Shown here: positions 9,190-17,344 of the stretch, piece by piece | How positions within the stretch are numbered: position 1 is the stretch's first letter | How the letters are laid out: the number at the start of each line of letters is the position of its first letter | Origin: Pedococcus sp. 5OH_020 | GTDB taxonomy: Bacteria > Actinomycetota > Actinomycetes > Actinomycetales > Dermatophilaceae | DNA length: 64,000 bases | NCBI RefSeq assembly: GCF_027812955.1 | Contig: NZ_JAPYZV010000002.1 | Location: 1-64,000, forward strand | Reading direction: 5' to 3' | Notes under the pieces: model-generated | Seen by the model: the letters and a program-made list of their open reading frames with translations, nothing else | Database searches by the model: none | Told to the model about the DNA's origin: nothing | Made by a program: the position numbers and the translations under genes

Positions 9190-10425
9190 TCAGGGGCGGC
9201 GTGCCGCGGCCACGGTCATGAACGGCCACGGCGGCAGGAGCGGCGCAAGGTAGGCGCCCGTCCCGTGGTAAACGTCGGGCCGTCCCGGCCAGACTGCGCC
9301 GCCCTCCCTGAACTCCTGGTCCAGCTCGTTGACCCAGCTCCCCGAGGGATCGAGGAAGTACGCGGCTGCATGGTCCCAGAGCCGGCGGTACCACGCCTCC
9401 CACTCTGGTTCCCCGGTCAGCCCTCGCAACAGCGCCGTTGCCTGGATGCCCTCGCAGACCGGCCAGTGCAGCCGCACCGTCGACACGGGGGTGCTGTCCC
9501 AGTCCACGGTGTACACCAGGCCCTCCCGCCCGTCGACCCCCCACGAGGAGAGAGCCTTCCTGGCCAGCGCCACCGCTGCCCCGAGCAGCCAGTCGGGGGT
9601 GGGCACCCGTGGGCTGGCATGCACGCCGCACAGCAGCCGTGCCCACTCCAGCGAGTGCCCGTACGTCGCGCCGTAGGGTCTGAAGGGATCGGCGGGGTTG
9701 TCCGCGTTGTAGTCGGGAAGCTCGTTCCACCCGGCATCGAAATGCTCGGGGATGAGCCATTCCCGCCGTCGCGCGTGCTGGTTGATGACCCGGTCGCTGA
9801 TGCGCAGCGCGCGAGCATGCCAGAGGTCATCCTCGAGCGCGTCCCCGATCGCCAGGAACGCCTCGACGCCGTGCATGTTCGCGTTCGCTCCGCGGTACGG
9901 CTCCGGGTCACCCCACTCCGCCGAGTACGACTCGCTGAGCGCTCCCTCGTCCTCCTGCCAGAAGTGCCGCTCAACGACCTCACAGGCCTCTGCCGCCAGC
10001 GCCTCGGCGCCCACAGCGCCGGCGGCGACGGCTGATGCGGCAGCCAGGATGATGTGGACATGCTCGTATGCCGACTTCCGGCTACCTGCCCGCAGCTGCG
10101 CGAACCAGCCTCCGTGGGACGTGTCACGGAAGGGACCGGACAGGGACTGGAGGCCGTGTTCCAGGAGCCGCCCGGCCCCGGGGACCCCGAGGACCGAACC
10201 GAGAGCAGCGACGTGCACCATCCGCGCGGTCAACAGGACCGAGGGCTCTCGCCCCGGCATGGGGCGGCCGTCTGCCCCCAGGTACGCGAAGCCACCCTCC
10301 GGCAGGACGCTCGGCAGCACGAACTCGATGAGCCGCCTGAACCTGTCCTCCGCCCATCCGCGGTGCGTCGGCAGCTGCAGCCACGACGTCGCGGACGTGT
10401 CTGTGCCTACGGTTCCGTCGGTCAC
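9190..10425 (-). CDS. AGE-family (N-acylglucosamine 2-epimerase-like) sugar epimerase/isomerase
   Basis: 411 residues, the usual length for the alpha6/alpha6-barrel AGE family, whose members interconvert sugars at C2 (GlcNAc/ManNAc, mannose/fructose, cellobiose/glucosylmannose, sulfoquinovose/sulfofructose). Visible family blocks are GGWFAQL near residue 100, YEHVHIILAAASAVAAG, ANANMHGVEAFLAIGDALED, ATYGHSLEWARLL and GWRRLWDHAAAYFLD-like helices; conserved His and Trp residues of the barrel are present. The GTG start at 10425 overlaps the TGA of the upstream kinase (GTGA), so the two are translationally coupled. It is the last gene of the sugar operon. The family does not by itself define the substrate. 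Confidence 0.85.
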   Translation of the reverse strand: MTDGTVGTDTSATSWLQLPTHRGWAEDRFRRLIEFVLPSVLPEGGFAYLGADGRPMPGREPSVLLTARMVHVAALGSVLGVPGAGRLLEHGLQSLSGPFRDTSHGGWFAQLRAGSRKSAYEHVHIILAAASAVAAGAVGAEALAAEACEVVERHFWQEDEGALSESYSAEWGDPEPYRGANANMHGVEAFLAIGDALEDDLWHARALRISDRVINQHARRREWLIPEHFDAGWNELPDYNADNPADPFRPYGATYGHSLEWARLLCGVHASPRVPTPDWLLGAAVALARKALSSWGVDGREGLVYTVDWDSTPVSTVRLHWPVCEGIQATALLRGLTGEPEWEAWYRRLWDHAAAYFLDPSGSWVNELDQEFREGGAVWPGRPDVYHGTGAYLAPLLPPWPFMTVAAARRP

Positions 10426-11648
10426 GATGCCCTTCTTGTTGCGTCGGTGAGCGTGCGAGGCGAGGCTGCACAGGCTGCCAGGAAGCCCCCGACGAATGTA
10501 TCCCCGAGGCCGACGGTCGTGGGGCTCGCCACGTTGAGCGCTGGGACCGGAACGCAGGCCAGCCGGCCCCCCGCCAGCGCGGTGATGTCGAGGACGAACC
10601 GTGACGTCTGCGTGTCTGCCGGTGCGGCAGCCATGGCACGCATCGTGGCGGCCGACATCGCGTCCCCGTAGGCGTACCGCGCGGTGGCCATCCCGACGCC
10701 GGTGGCCAGGGGCCCGGCGAAGTCCTGCGCCCTCTCACCGAACGCGACCGCCCAGTGCCGCGAATGGACGACCAGCACCGGCACGAGCAGCTCGGCAGTG
10801 ATGGTGCGCAATGCGTCTAGGACCTGAACGGCGTCGAGCAGGTCGACAGGCGAGCCGAGGACCTGGGTCAGCTCCTCGTCGCTCAGGCTGTACACGTCCA
10901 CCAGCGAGGCCATCTGGCTACGCACGACTTCCGCGAATGCCGGCTCGTGGAACCCCGCGTCCTCGTAGAAGACCAGGGTCCCCCGCTGCGAGCCGCGGAC
11001 GCACTCCTCGATGTATGCCAGGCGCTGACGCAGCTGTGGCAGGCTGCGCATGGCGTTCAGCCCCGAGACGAGCAGAACGTCAGCCTCCGCGACGGCGCCC
11101 TTGAGCTCGCTGCTCAGGGCGAGTCTCTCGTTCGCCGGGTCGTTGACGAAGATCAGCCGGTTGGCGCGCGGTGCCACGAGCTCCAGCCGGTCGGTTCGCA
11201 CGCGTGCGCCGGCGGGGTACTGCACGATGAGGTGTGGGTAGGACGGGTCGTTCCCCTCGCCGACCAGGTAGCTGCATCCTTCCGACAGCAGGCCGCGCAC
11301 CTGCTCGTCGGCATACGTGATGTTCACCAGCGCCGGCTGCCCGAGCCGCTCCATCGCGGACGCCGCCCTGACGCAGGTTCCCCCGAGCGACGTCGTGCCG
11401 GAGAACCTGCTGCAGAACTGGTTGATGACCTCCGGCTCCTCGACGCGACGCTCGCCACCGGAGCCGCCCTGGAGGTAGCCGAGGATGCAGGCGACCAGAT
11501 CGCGCTCCGTCTGGATGGCTGTCCGAGAGAAGAGGTCCGCAGGACCGATGCCGTAGTGCTGGGCGAGCTCCCCCAGCACTACGGCGTCCCAGTCGATCTC
11601 CCGGTCGATGGCTGCGCCGAAGCCCAGGACCACGTCTGCGGTGCTCAA
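10422..11648 (-). CDS. Ribokinase-fold sugar kinase resembling the ADP-dependent PFK/GK family
   Basis: 408 residues if started at TTG 11648, which overlaps the aldolase stop (TTGA) and has AAGGGAAGG about 11 bases upstream. The open frame extends to 11978 but that part is antisense-like to nothing and lies inside the aldolase gene. Motifs are GFGAAIDREIDWD near the N-terminus, TSLGGTCVRAA, LLVSGLNAMRS, and TVGLGDTFVGGF with the catalytic base expected at Asp383. The family transfers phosphate to a sugar or sugar phosphate; the SGLNAM block and length favour the ADP-dependent PFK/glucokinase-like branch over short PfkB proteins, but this is not certain. Sitting between an aldolase and an epimerase, it probably phosphorylates the ketose that the aldolase then splits. 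Confidence 0.75.
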   Translation of the reverse strand: MSTADVVLGFGAAIDREIDWDAVVLGELAQHYGIGPADLFSRTAIQTERDLVACILGYLQGGSGGERRVEEPEVINQFCSRFSGTTSLGGTCVRAASAMERLGQPALVNITYADEQVRGLLSEGCSYLVGEGNDPSYPHLIVQYPAGARVRTDRLELVAPRANRLIFVNDPANERLALSSELKGAVAEADVLLVSGLNAMRSLPQLRQRLAYIEECVRGSQRGTLVFYEDAGFHEPAFAEVVRSQMASLVDVYSLSDEELTQVLGSPVDLLDAVQVLDALRTITAELLVPVLVVHSRHWAVAFGERAQDFAGPLATGVGMATARYAYGDAMSAATMRAMAAAPADTQTSRFVLDITALAGGRLACVPVPALNVASPTTVGLGDTFVGGFLAACAASPRTLTDATRRAS

Positions 11649-12505
11649 TACAGGGCTGCCTTCCCTTCGGCGGAGAACAGCTGGATCTTGTGGGCGGCGG
11701 CTGACTTCATGGCCTGCACGCACGGCGGCTGGATGGAGAGCGGCTCGCGAAGCTTGGTGTCGGCCAGCACTTCTCGCATCTTGTCGTGGTAGGCCACCTT
11801 GATGTCGCTCGAGATGTTGATCTTCGCCACGCCATGCTCGACAGACCGGGCGATCTCCTCGTCGGGGTTCCCCGACCCACCGTGCAGCACCAGCGGCACC
11901 GACACCTTCGCCTCGATGCGCTCCAGCAGGTCGATCTTCAGCTCGGGCTTCATCCAGGAGGGGTAGAGGCCGTGGCACGTCCCGATGGCGACGGCCAGGC
12001 TGTCCACCCCGGTCTCCTGGACGAACCGCACGGCGTCCTCGGGGTCCGTGTAGATGATGTCCGCGGTGCCGTCCTCGGCCTCGTCGTCGGTCTTGCCGAT
12101 GGTCCCGAGCTCGCCCTCGACGCTGATGTCCACCGCGTGCGCGGCTTCCACCACCCGCCTGGTGACGGCGACGTTGTCGTCGAACGGAAGCAGGGACGCA
12201 TCGATCATGACCGAGGTGAAGCCGAGCTGGATGGCGCGCAGGGCCTCCTGGTACGTCGCGCCGTGGTCCCAGTGCACGGCGACCGGGATCGTCGTGCGCC
12301 GGGCACGGTGCAGCACCGAAGGCAGGAAGTCCGGACCGACATGGCGGACCTCGTCGGGATGGATCGCCACGATCAGCGGGGACTCCAGCTCCTCGCAGAC
12401 GTCGTAGATGCCGTTCAGCATCGCGTGGTCGCTGATGTTGAACGCGGGGACCGCGAAGCGGTTCTCGCGCGCGATCTGGAGGAGCTTTACTCCGTTGACG
12501 AGCAT
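11645..12505 (-). CDS. Class II (zinc) ketose-bisphosphate aldolase, GatY/KbaY/Fba type
   Basis: 286 residues, full length for the class II family. VHWDHG supplies two His of the active site (H78, H81) and Asp80; VEGELGTIG carries the conserved Glu, VAIGTCHG and LHGGSG supply the later zinc and phosphate-binding residues. The enzyme would split a ketose 1-phosphate or 1,6-bisphosphate to dihydroxyacetone phosphate and an aldehyde. It follows the permeases in the operon and its TGA overlaps the kinase start. Fructose- versus tagatose- or another ketose substrate cannot be told from sequence alone. Confidence 0.88.
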   Translation of the reverse strand: MLVNGVKLLQIARENRFAVPAFNISDHAMLNGIYDVCEELESPLIVAIHPDEVRHVGPDFLPSVLHRARRTTIPVAVHWDHGATYQEALRAIQLGFTSVMIDASLLPFDDNVAVTRRVVEAAHAVDISVEGELGTIGKTDDEAEDGTADIIYTDPEDAVRFVQETGVDSLAVAIGTCHGLYPSWMKPELKIDLLERIEAKVSVPLVLHGGSGNPDEEIARSVEHGVAKINISSDIKVAYHDKMREVLADTKLREPLSIQPPCVQAMKSAAAHKIQLFSAEGKAALY

Positions 12506-12554
12506 GGGGTCCGTCTCTTTCGTGTGGTGATGGTTGGGTTCGGTGAGTGTCAGG

Positions 12555-13394
12555 TCAGCTCTTGACCGCGCCGGCCGTCATGCCGCCGATGAAGAACTTC
12601 TGGAAGAAGACGAAGAGGATGAGCACCGGAATGCTCCCGAGCACGCTCATCGCCATCATCTCGCTCCACTTGTAGGAGTGCTGGCCCATGAGGAGCTGGA
12701 TGCCGATGGGCACCGTCCGCATGTTGTCCGTGCGCGTCAGGGTCAGCGCGAAGAGGTACTCGTTCCAGGCGATCATGAAGGTGTAGACCGCCACCGACAC
12801 GATCCCGGGAAGCGAGATGGGCACGAGGATCCGCCACAGCGCTCCGAAGGAGGTCGTGCCGTCCACGCGGGCCGCTTCGTCGAGCTCTCGCGGCAGCGTG
12901 TTGAAGTAGCCGGTCATCATGACGATGGCGTAGGGGAGCGTGAACACCATGTACGTGAGGATGAGGCCCTGGTAGCTGTTGTAGAGGCGCAGCGCGACGA
13001 TCAGCCCGAAGTACGGGATGAGCAACGTGATCGGTGGCACGGCCTGGATGCCGACGATGACGACGTTGATGGCTCCTTTGAGCCGGAACTCGTACCGGCT
13101 GAACGCATAGGCGGCCAGGATGGCCGTGATGAGCGTCAGCACCGTCACCGACACCGCGACGAAGTAGCTGTTGAGGAAGAACCGCACCTTCACGGGGTCT
13201 GTGAAGACGCTCGTGTACGCCGCGAACGAGAAGGTGCTCGTGACCAGCCGAGGGGGCCACGCGAAGATCTCGGAGTTGTCCTTGAACGAGCTGGACAGCA
13301 TCCACAGGATCGGGAGCCCCGCGAAGCACCCTCCGAGCAGGAGTCCGAAGATCGCGCCCGACTTGAGGGCCACGCTCTGGGAGCGGCTTGTCAT
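12555..13394 (-). CDS. Carbohydrate ABC transporter permease (MalG-like, CUT1)
   Basis: 279 residues with six predicted membrane segments. The C-terminal half carries the EAA loop (ELDEAARVDGTTSFGALWRI-) that contacts the ATPase. The ATG at 13394 begins two bases before the end of the preceding permease gene's stop region (13397), so the two are tightly linked. It forms the channel with the neighbouring permease. No ATP-binding subunit is encoded in this operon; CUT1 importers in actinobacteria commonly share one ATPase (MsiK-type) encoded elsewhere. Confidence 0.92.
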   Translation of the reverse strand: MTSRSQSVALKSGAIFGLLLGGCFAGLPILWMLSSSFKDNSEIFAWPPRLVTSTFSFAAYTSVFTDPVKVRFFLNSYFVAVSVTVLTLITAILAAYAFSRYEFRLKGAINVVIVGIQAVPPITLLIPYFGLIVALRLYNSYQGLILTYMVFTLPYAIVMMTGYFNTLPRELDEAARVDGTTSFGALWRILVPISLPGIVSVAVYTFMIAWNEYLFALTLTRTDNMRTVPIGIQLLMGQHSYKWSEMMAMSVLGSIPVLILFVFFQKFFIGGMTAGAVKS

Positions 13395-13396
13395 GG

Positions 13397-14332
13397 TCAG
13401 TCCCTCGCTCGCTGGTAACGGACGTAGAAGACGGCGAGGACCATCGCCAGGACGAGCAGCACCACGGCGCTCGCGGAGGCCCATGCGAACTCGTACTTGC
13501 TGAACGCCAGCTTGTACGTGTAGGTGCTGAGCATCTCGGTCCGGTCGAGCGGTCCGCCGCCGGTGGTCATCCAGATGAGGGGGAACTGCTGGGAGGTCCA
13601 GATGAGGTCGAGCAGCGCCATGCTGACGATGATCGGTCGCAGGGACGGCAGCGTGACGTGGACGAAGCGTTGCAACCACGAGGCGCCGTCGACTGCCGCG
13701 GCCTCGTAGAGGTCGGCGGAGATGCCCTGGAGACCGGCCAGCAGGCTGACCATGAAGAACGGGTAGCCAGCCCAGATGTTGACGAACGTGACGGCCGGCA
13801 GTGCGAGGTTGAGGTCCGAGAACCAGGCGACCGGCGTGTCGATGAGCCCGACGCCCTGCAGCCCGTAGTTCACCACGCCGTTGGGGTCCAGCAGCAGGCG
13901 CCAGAGGATGGCGATGATCGCCACGGTGAGCAGCCATGGCATCACGAAGATGGTCCGGAACACCGTCTTCGTCCGCTGGCCGAGGAGGGTCGTGTTGAGC
14001 AGCATCGCGAACGCCAGGCCCAGGAGCAGGTGCACGGCCACGCTGACGGATGTGAAGACGGCGGTGTTGCGGGCCGCGGTCCGGAACAGCGGGTCACCCA
14101 GCACGGTGACGTAGTTGTGCCACCCCACGAGCGAGGACGTCGGCGTCATGATGACGTTGTCGAGGAACGAGTACCTGATGACGACTACCACGGGGACGAT
14201 CATCAGGACGATCATCAGGACGATGACCGGCGAGAGGTAGCCGTAGGGGACCAGCCGCCGCAACGGGAGCGGGCGGCGACGGGGAGCCTCCTGGGTCGGA
14301 GCTGCCCGAGTCGGGATCTGGGTTGCAGTCAC
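13397..14332 (-). CDS. Carbohydrate ABC transporter permease (MalF-like, CUT1)
   Basis: 311 residues. The GTG at 14332 has AGGAGG seven bases upstream. A cytoplasmic Arg/Pro-rich head is followed by six predicted membrane helices starting at PYGYLSPVIVLMIVLMIVP. The EAA motif is visible as DLYEAAAVDGASWLQRF near residue 205. It lies between the solute-binding protein and the partner permease, the canonical CUT1 order. Confidence 0.92.
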   Translation of the reverse strand: MTATQIPTRAAPTQEAPRRRPLPLRRLVPYGYLSPVIVLMIVLMIVPVVVVIRYSFLDNVIMTPTSSLVGWHNYVTVLGDPLFRTAARNTAVFTSVSVAVHLLLGLAFAMLLNTTLLGQRTKTVFRTIFVMPWLLTVAIIAILWRLLLDPNGVVNYGLQGVGLIDTPVAWFSDLNLALPAVTFVNIWAGYPFFMVSLLAGLQGISADLYEAAAVDGASWLQRFVHVTLPSLRPIIVSMALLDLIWTSQQFPLIWMTTGGGPLDRTEMLSTYTYKLAFSKYEFAWASASAVVLLVLAMVLAVFYVRYQRARD

Positions 14333-14385
14333 GTGCGCCTCCTGAGCGTTGGGGCGGACCAGCAGGCCCGCCCCACCGTGCTCCG

Positions 14386-15699
14386 TCAGAACTTCTTGGC
14401 CCAGGCGGCCTGGACGTCGGCCAGCGACTTGTCGACGGGCTGGTTGTTCGCCAGCGTCTGCTGGAGCTGCTCGTCGAAGCTGCGCATCAGGTCCTCCGCG
14501 GTCGGCAGCCCGGTGAACTCGTTGGCCGGGACCCCCTTGTTCCAGATGTCGAAGGCGGTCTTGAACTTGGCGTCGGACTTGACGAAGTCGGGGACCGACT
14601 TGGTGTTGCCCGGGAACGCGTTGGCAACCGAGGACAGCTTGGAGTTCACGTCAGTGCTCATGAGGTACTGAACGAGCTTCCACGCCTCCTTCTTGTGCTT
14701 GCTGTTCTCCGCGACCCCGATGCCCCAGGAGGCGTACGGCATGCCGCGCTTGCCGGTGTAGCCGTCCTGCGCCGGGATGGCGGAGATGCTGAACTTCAGC
14801 TTCGGGTTGTTCTCGCGGATCAGCGTGATGTGGGCAAGGGAGTCGATCATCATGCCGACCCGGCCGTTGGTGAACTGCTCCACCTTGTCCTGCTCGTGCA
14901 TCGTGAGGGTTCCCGGTGCGATGGCCTTCGCGTCGTACAGGTCCTTGACGAAGCTGACCGCGCTCTTCACGGAGTCGTTGGTCACGTCGGGCTGGCCGTC
15001 CTTGAGCATCGAGCCGCCAGACGCCCAGACCCACGACATCACGTCGTTCTGGATGCCGTTCGGGGCGTCCTGGGCCAAGGGCAGGATCCACCCGGCGTTC
15101 CCGTTCCCGGTCTTGGAAACGGCCTTCGCCGCGGCGAGGAACTCGCTGCGCGTGGTCGGAGGCTTCGCGACGCCAGCCTTGGCGAGAAGGTCGTCGTTGG
15201 TGAACATGGGGTAGACGAAGTTCACGACGGGAATCATGTAGGTCTGGCCGTCGACCTTGATCTGGCTGGCCAGCTGGGAGTCGTCGTAGCCGGCGTCCTT
15301 CATCAGGGTCGTGAGGTCGGTGACCGCCTTCTGCTTGGCGAGGTCGTTCACCCACGCCCCGTCCAGACCGACGACGTCGGCCAAGGTCTTGGACGCGGCT
15401 CCGGCAACGGTCTGCTGTTGGGTGGAGGCGTACGGCGCGCTGATCAGCTTGACCTTGATGCCGGGGTTCTGCTGCTCGAAGCCGTCCATGATGCCGCGCA
15501 GGGCGCCCTTCGGGAGCTCCGGCTCCCACCACTGCGAGAGCTCGAGCACTACTGAGCCATCGGCCGCCGTGCCCTTCTTGTCCGCCGCGCCGGCCCCCAC
15601 GGGGGAGCCCTCGCCTCCGGCGCACGCAGCGAGGAGGCTCAGCGCCGAAGCAGCCCCAACCACCACCATCACCCGTGAAGCACGACTCTGTGCTCGCAT
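14386..15699 (-). CDS. Sugar-binding lipoprotein of ABC importer (family 1 extracellular solute-binding protein)
   Basis: 437 residues with a lipoprotein signal peptide (VMVVVGAASALSLLAAC, lipid-bearing Cys26). The body shows the family-1 fold: VLELSQWWEPE, FEQQNPGIKVKLI, ADVVGLDGAWVNDLA, GMPYASWGIGVAENSKHK and KEAWKLVQYLMS. It captures the sugar outside the membrane and hands it to the two permeases encoded next. It is the first gene of the operon; GGAG lies upstream of the ATG and a strong promoter at 15759-15787 precedes it. Confidence 0.92.
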   Translation of the reverse strand: MRAQSRASRVMVVVGAASALSLLAACAGGEGSPVGAGAADKKGTAADGSVVLELSQWWEPELPKGALRGIMDGFEQQNPGIKVKLISAPYASTQQQTVAGAASKTLADVVGLDGAWVNDLAKQKAVTDLTTLMKDAGYDDSQLASQIKVDGQTYMIPVVNFVYPMFTNDDLLAKAGVAKPPTTRSEFLAAAKAVSKTGNGNAGWILPLAQDAPNGIQNDVMSWVWASGGSMLKDGQPDVTNDSVKSAVSFVKDLYDAKAIAPGTLTMHEQDKVEQFTNGRVGMMIDSLAHITLIRENNPKLKFSISAIPAQDGYTGKRGMPYASWGIGVAENSKHKKEAWKLVQYLMSTDVNSKLSSVANAFPGNTKSVPDFVKSDAKFKTAFDIWNKGVPANEFTGLPTAEDLMRSFDEQLQQTLANNQPVDKSLADVQAAWAKKF

Positions 15700-15758
15700 T
15701 ACCGCTCCGTTCCGGCGCTATTTCTGCGCTTAGTTGCTGGTTCATGCTGGTCTCTGCG

Positions 15759-15787
15759 AGATTAGCCGTGAAGTTGCGCACTGACAA
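15759..15787 (-). promoter_or_regulatory. Promoter of the sugar operon
   Basis: On the minus strand TTGTCA (15787-15782) and TAATCT (15764-15759) are separated by exactly 17 bases, close to the housekeeping consensus. The predicted transcript starts near 15752, giving a leader of about 50 bases before the solute-binding protein. The divergent DeoR regulator starts 196 bases away and is the natural repressor candidate; I could not identify its operator with confidence. Confidence 0.65.
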
Positions 15788-15970
15788 GGGCTACGGCAAT
15801 GCGTCTCAACCGCCTTGAGGCAGCGGATCCGGAAGGCTGGCGCCGTGCGCATCACCTGTGCCCAGCGGCGTCAGGACGGTCGGATCGCCAGCTGACTGCA
15901 CACTCCACCTCGGTGCAGGATGGGGCGGGAACACGCAGTGATTACGCACAACCGGGCGTCTCCCAGCACG

Positions 15971-15976
15971 TATGCT
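15971..15976 (+). promoter_or_regulatory. -10 hexamer of a leaderless promoter for the DeoR gene
   Basis: TATGCT ends exactly six bases before the ATG at 15983, and no ribosome site fits between. The transcript should start at or within a base of the start codon. A -35 element at the right distance is weak. Confidence 0.55.
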
Positions 15977-15982
15977 CCCCGC

Positions 15983-16798
15983 ATGCAGGAGGAATCGACG
16001 CGGCTGCCGGCAAGCCGGAAGGCAGCGATCGTGGCGCTGGTCGCCGATGCGGGGCAGGTCACGGTGCAGGCCCTCGCGGAGCGGCTCGGCGTCTCGGCGG
16101 ACACGATCCGGCGCGACCTGGACCAGCTCGACGGCGAGGGTCTGGTCATGCGAGCCCGAGGTGGTGCCGTCGACCCGGCCCGCATGCCGCGGATGGATCC
16201 CGGACTCAACACCCGGATCCAGGTGCAGCCCGCCGCCAAGGAACGCATCGGCGCCATTGCAGCGAGCCTGGTGACGGATGGAGACGTCCTCATCATCAAC
16301 GCGGGCACGACGGCGCTGGCCGTCGCTCGTCACCTGCGCGACCATCGGGGGCTGACCATCGCGACGAACAACCTGCGACTCGCGACCGAGATCTCCCCCA
16401 AGTGCTTCCGCGACCTGTACATGTTCGGCGGCGACGTGCGGTATGCGGCCCAGGCGACGATCGGTCCCGTGGCGTTCCCCGTCACGCTCGGCCGGCCCGA
16501 CCTCGACATCCGCTGCGACCTGGCGCTGGTCACCGTGGGCGGCGTGGCCAGCGACGGTGGGTACTCGACGAGCAACCTGGCTGAGGCCGCGATGATGCGC
16601 GAGATGCTGCACAAGGCCGGGAAGGTGGCGATCCTGGCTGACTCCTCGAAGTTCGAGCGCCGGCTGCTCGCGCAGATCGCCCGCTTGGACGCAGCCGACT
16701 ACTTCATCACGGACAAGGAACCGCCGGCCGAGCTCGCCGGTGCCCTTCGGCGCAACGACGTCGACGTCCTGTACGCACCTGCCCCCGACAGGTTGTAG
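15983..16798 (+). CDS. DeoR/GlpR-family transcriptional regulator of the sugar operon
   Basis: 271 residues from ATG 15983. The N-terminal winged helix (ASRKAAIVALVADAGQVTV, LGVSADTIRRDLDQLDGEG) is the DeoR signature. The C-terminal DeoRC sensor domain has the isomerase-like fold with DVLIINAGTTALAVARHL and VTVGGVASDGGYSTSN, where family members bind phosphorylated sugars. An upstream in-frame ATG at 15920 adds 21 non-conserved residues and ignores the leaderless promoter, so I reject it. Divergent to the sugar operon, it most likely represses that operon until the phosphorylated intermediate accumulates; this is inference from arrangement. Confidence 0.88.
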   Translation: MQEESTRLPASRKAAIVALVADAGQVTVQALAERLGVSADTIRRDLDQLDGEGLVMRARGGAVDPARMPRMDPGLNTRIQVQPAAKERIGAIAASLVTDGDVLIINAGTTALAVARHLRDHRGLTIATNNLRLATEISPKCFRDLYMFGGDVRYAAQATIGPVAFPVTLGRPDLDIRCDLALVTVGGVASDGGYSTSNLAEAAMMREMLHKAGKVAILADSSKFERRLLAQIARLDAADYFITDKEPPAELAGALRRNDVDVLYAPAPDRL

Positions 16799-16972
16799 CA
16801 GGACCCTGCCACCGAGTCACGCCCTCCATCCGGGCGGCCCTCGCGTCACCTTCCGGCGCGTCAGGTCTCTATCCCCGGTGCGCCTTGCTCCGGTGGCCGC
16901 GTCGAGCAGCCAGCCCGGGTCCGCGCCGCCTCGCGTGAGGCGTCATACGCAGACCGACCGGAGTGGAGCTGT

Positions 16973-17344
16973 ATGTCGTTCGCTGAAGCCATCAGAGAGG
17001 GGCTGTCGAAGTACGCGACCTTCGACGGCCGCGCTCGTCGCTCCGAGTTCTGGTGGTTCCTCCTTTTCTTCGCCGCGGTTGCGTCGGGAGCTTCCATGCT
17101 GGATGTCGTGCTGTTCGGCATCGACAGCCACGACCCGGGCCTGATCTCGGGACTGACGACCATCGGCATGCTGATCCCGTCGCTCGCTGTGAACGTGCGA
17201 CGCCTGCACGACGTGGACAGGTCGGGGTGGTGGCTCTGGCTGGGGGTCGTGCCTTTGCTGGGCACACTGCTGTTGACAGCATGGGCTGTGCAGGACAGCC
17301 ACCCGGCCAACAACCGCTTCGGCGCCTGCCCCAAGCCGCTCTGA
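16973..17344 (+). CDS. DUF805 family inner membrane protein
   Basis: 123 residues, typical for DUF805 (YhaH/YiaH-like). The start is preceded by GGAGTGGAGC. The family pattern is seen as YATFDGRARRSEFWWFLLF, LIPSLAVNVRRLHDVDRSGWWLWL and a C-terminal NRFGACP. Four hydrophobic segments are predicted. The function of the family is unknown. The 174 bases before it hold no gene. A minus-strand lipoprotein ORF runs antisense through it (see that entry); this gene is the better supported of the two. Confidence 0.85.
   Translation: MSFAEAIREGLSKYATFDGRARRSEFWWFLLFFAAVASGASMLDVVLFGIDSHDPGLISGLTTIGMLIPSLAVNVRRLHDVDRSGWWLWLGVVPLLGTLLLTAWAVQDSHPANNRFGACPKPL

Noticed and set aside
9190-15699. Assignment of the sugar operon as a sulfoquinovose (sulfo-EMP) pathway
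   Set aside because: The AGE isomerase, kinase, aldolase and DeoR set is suggestive, but sulfoquinovosidase, sulfolactaldehyde reductase or dehydrogenase and sulfonate exporter are missing, and the aldolase and kinase classes differ.
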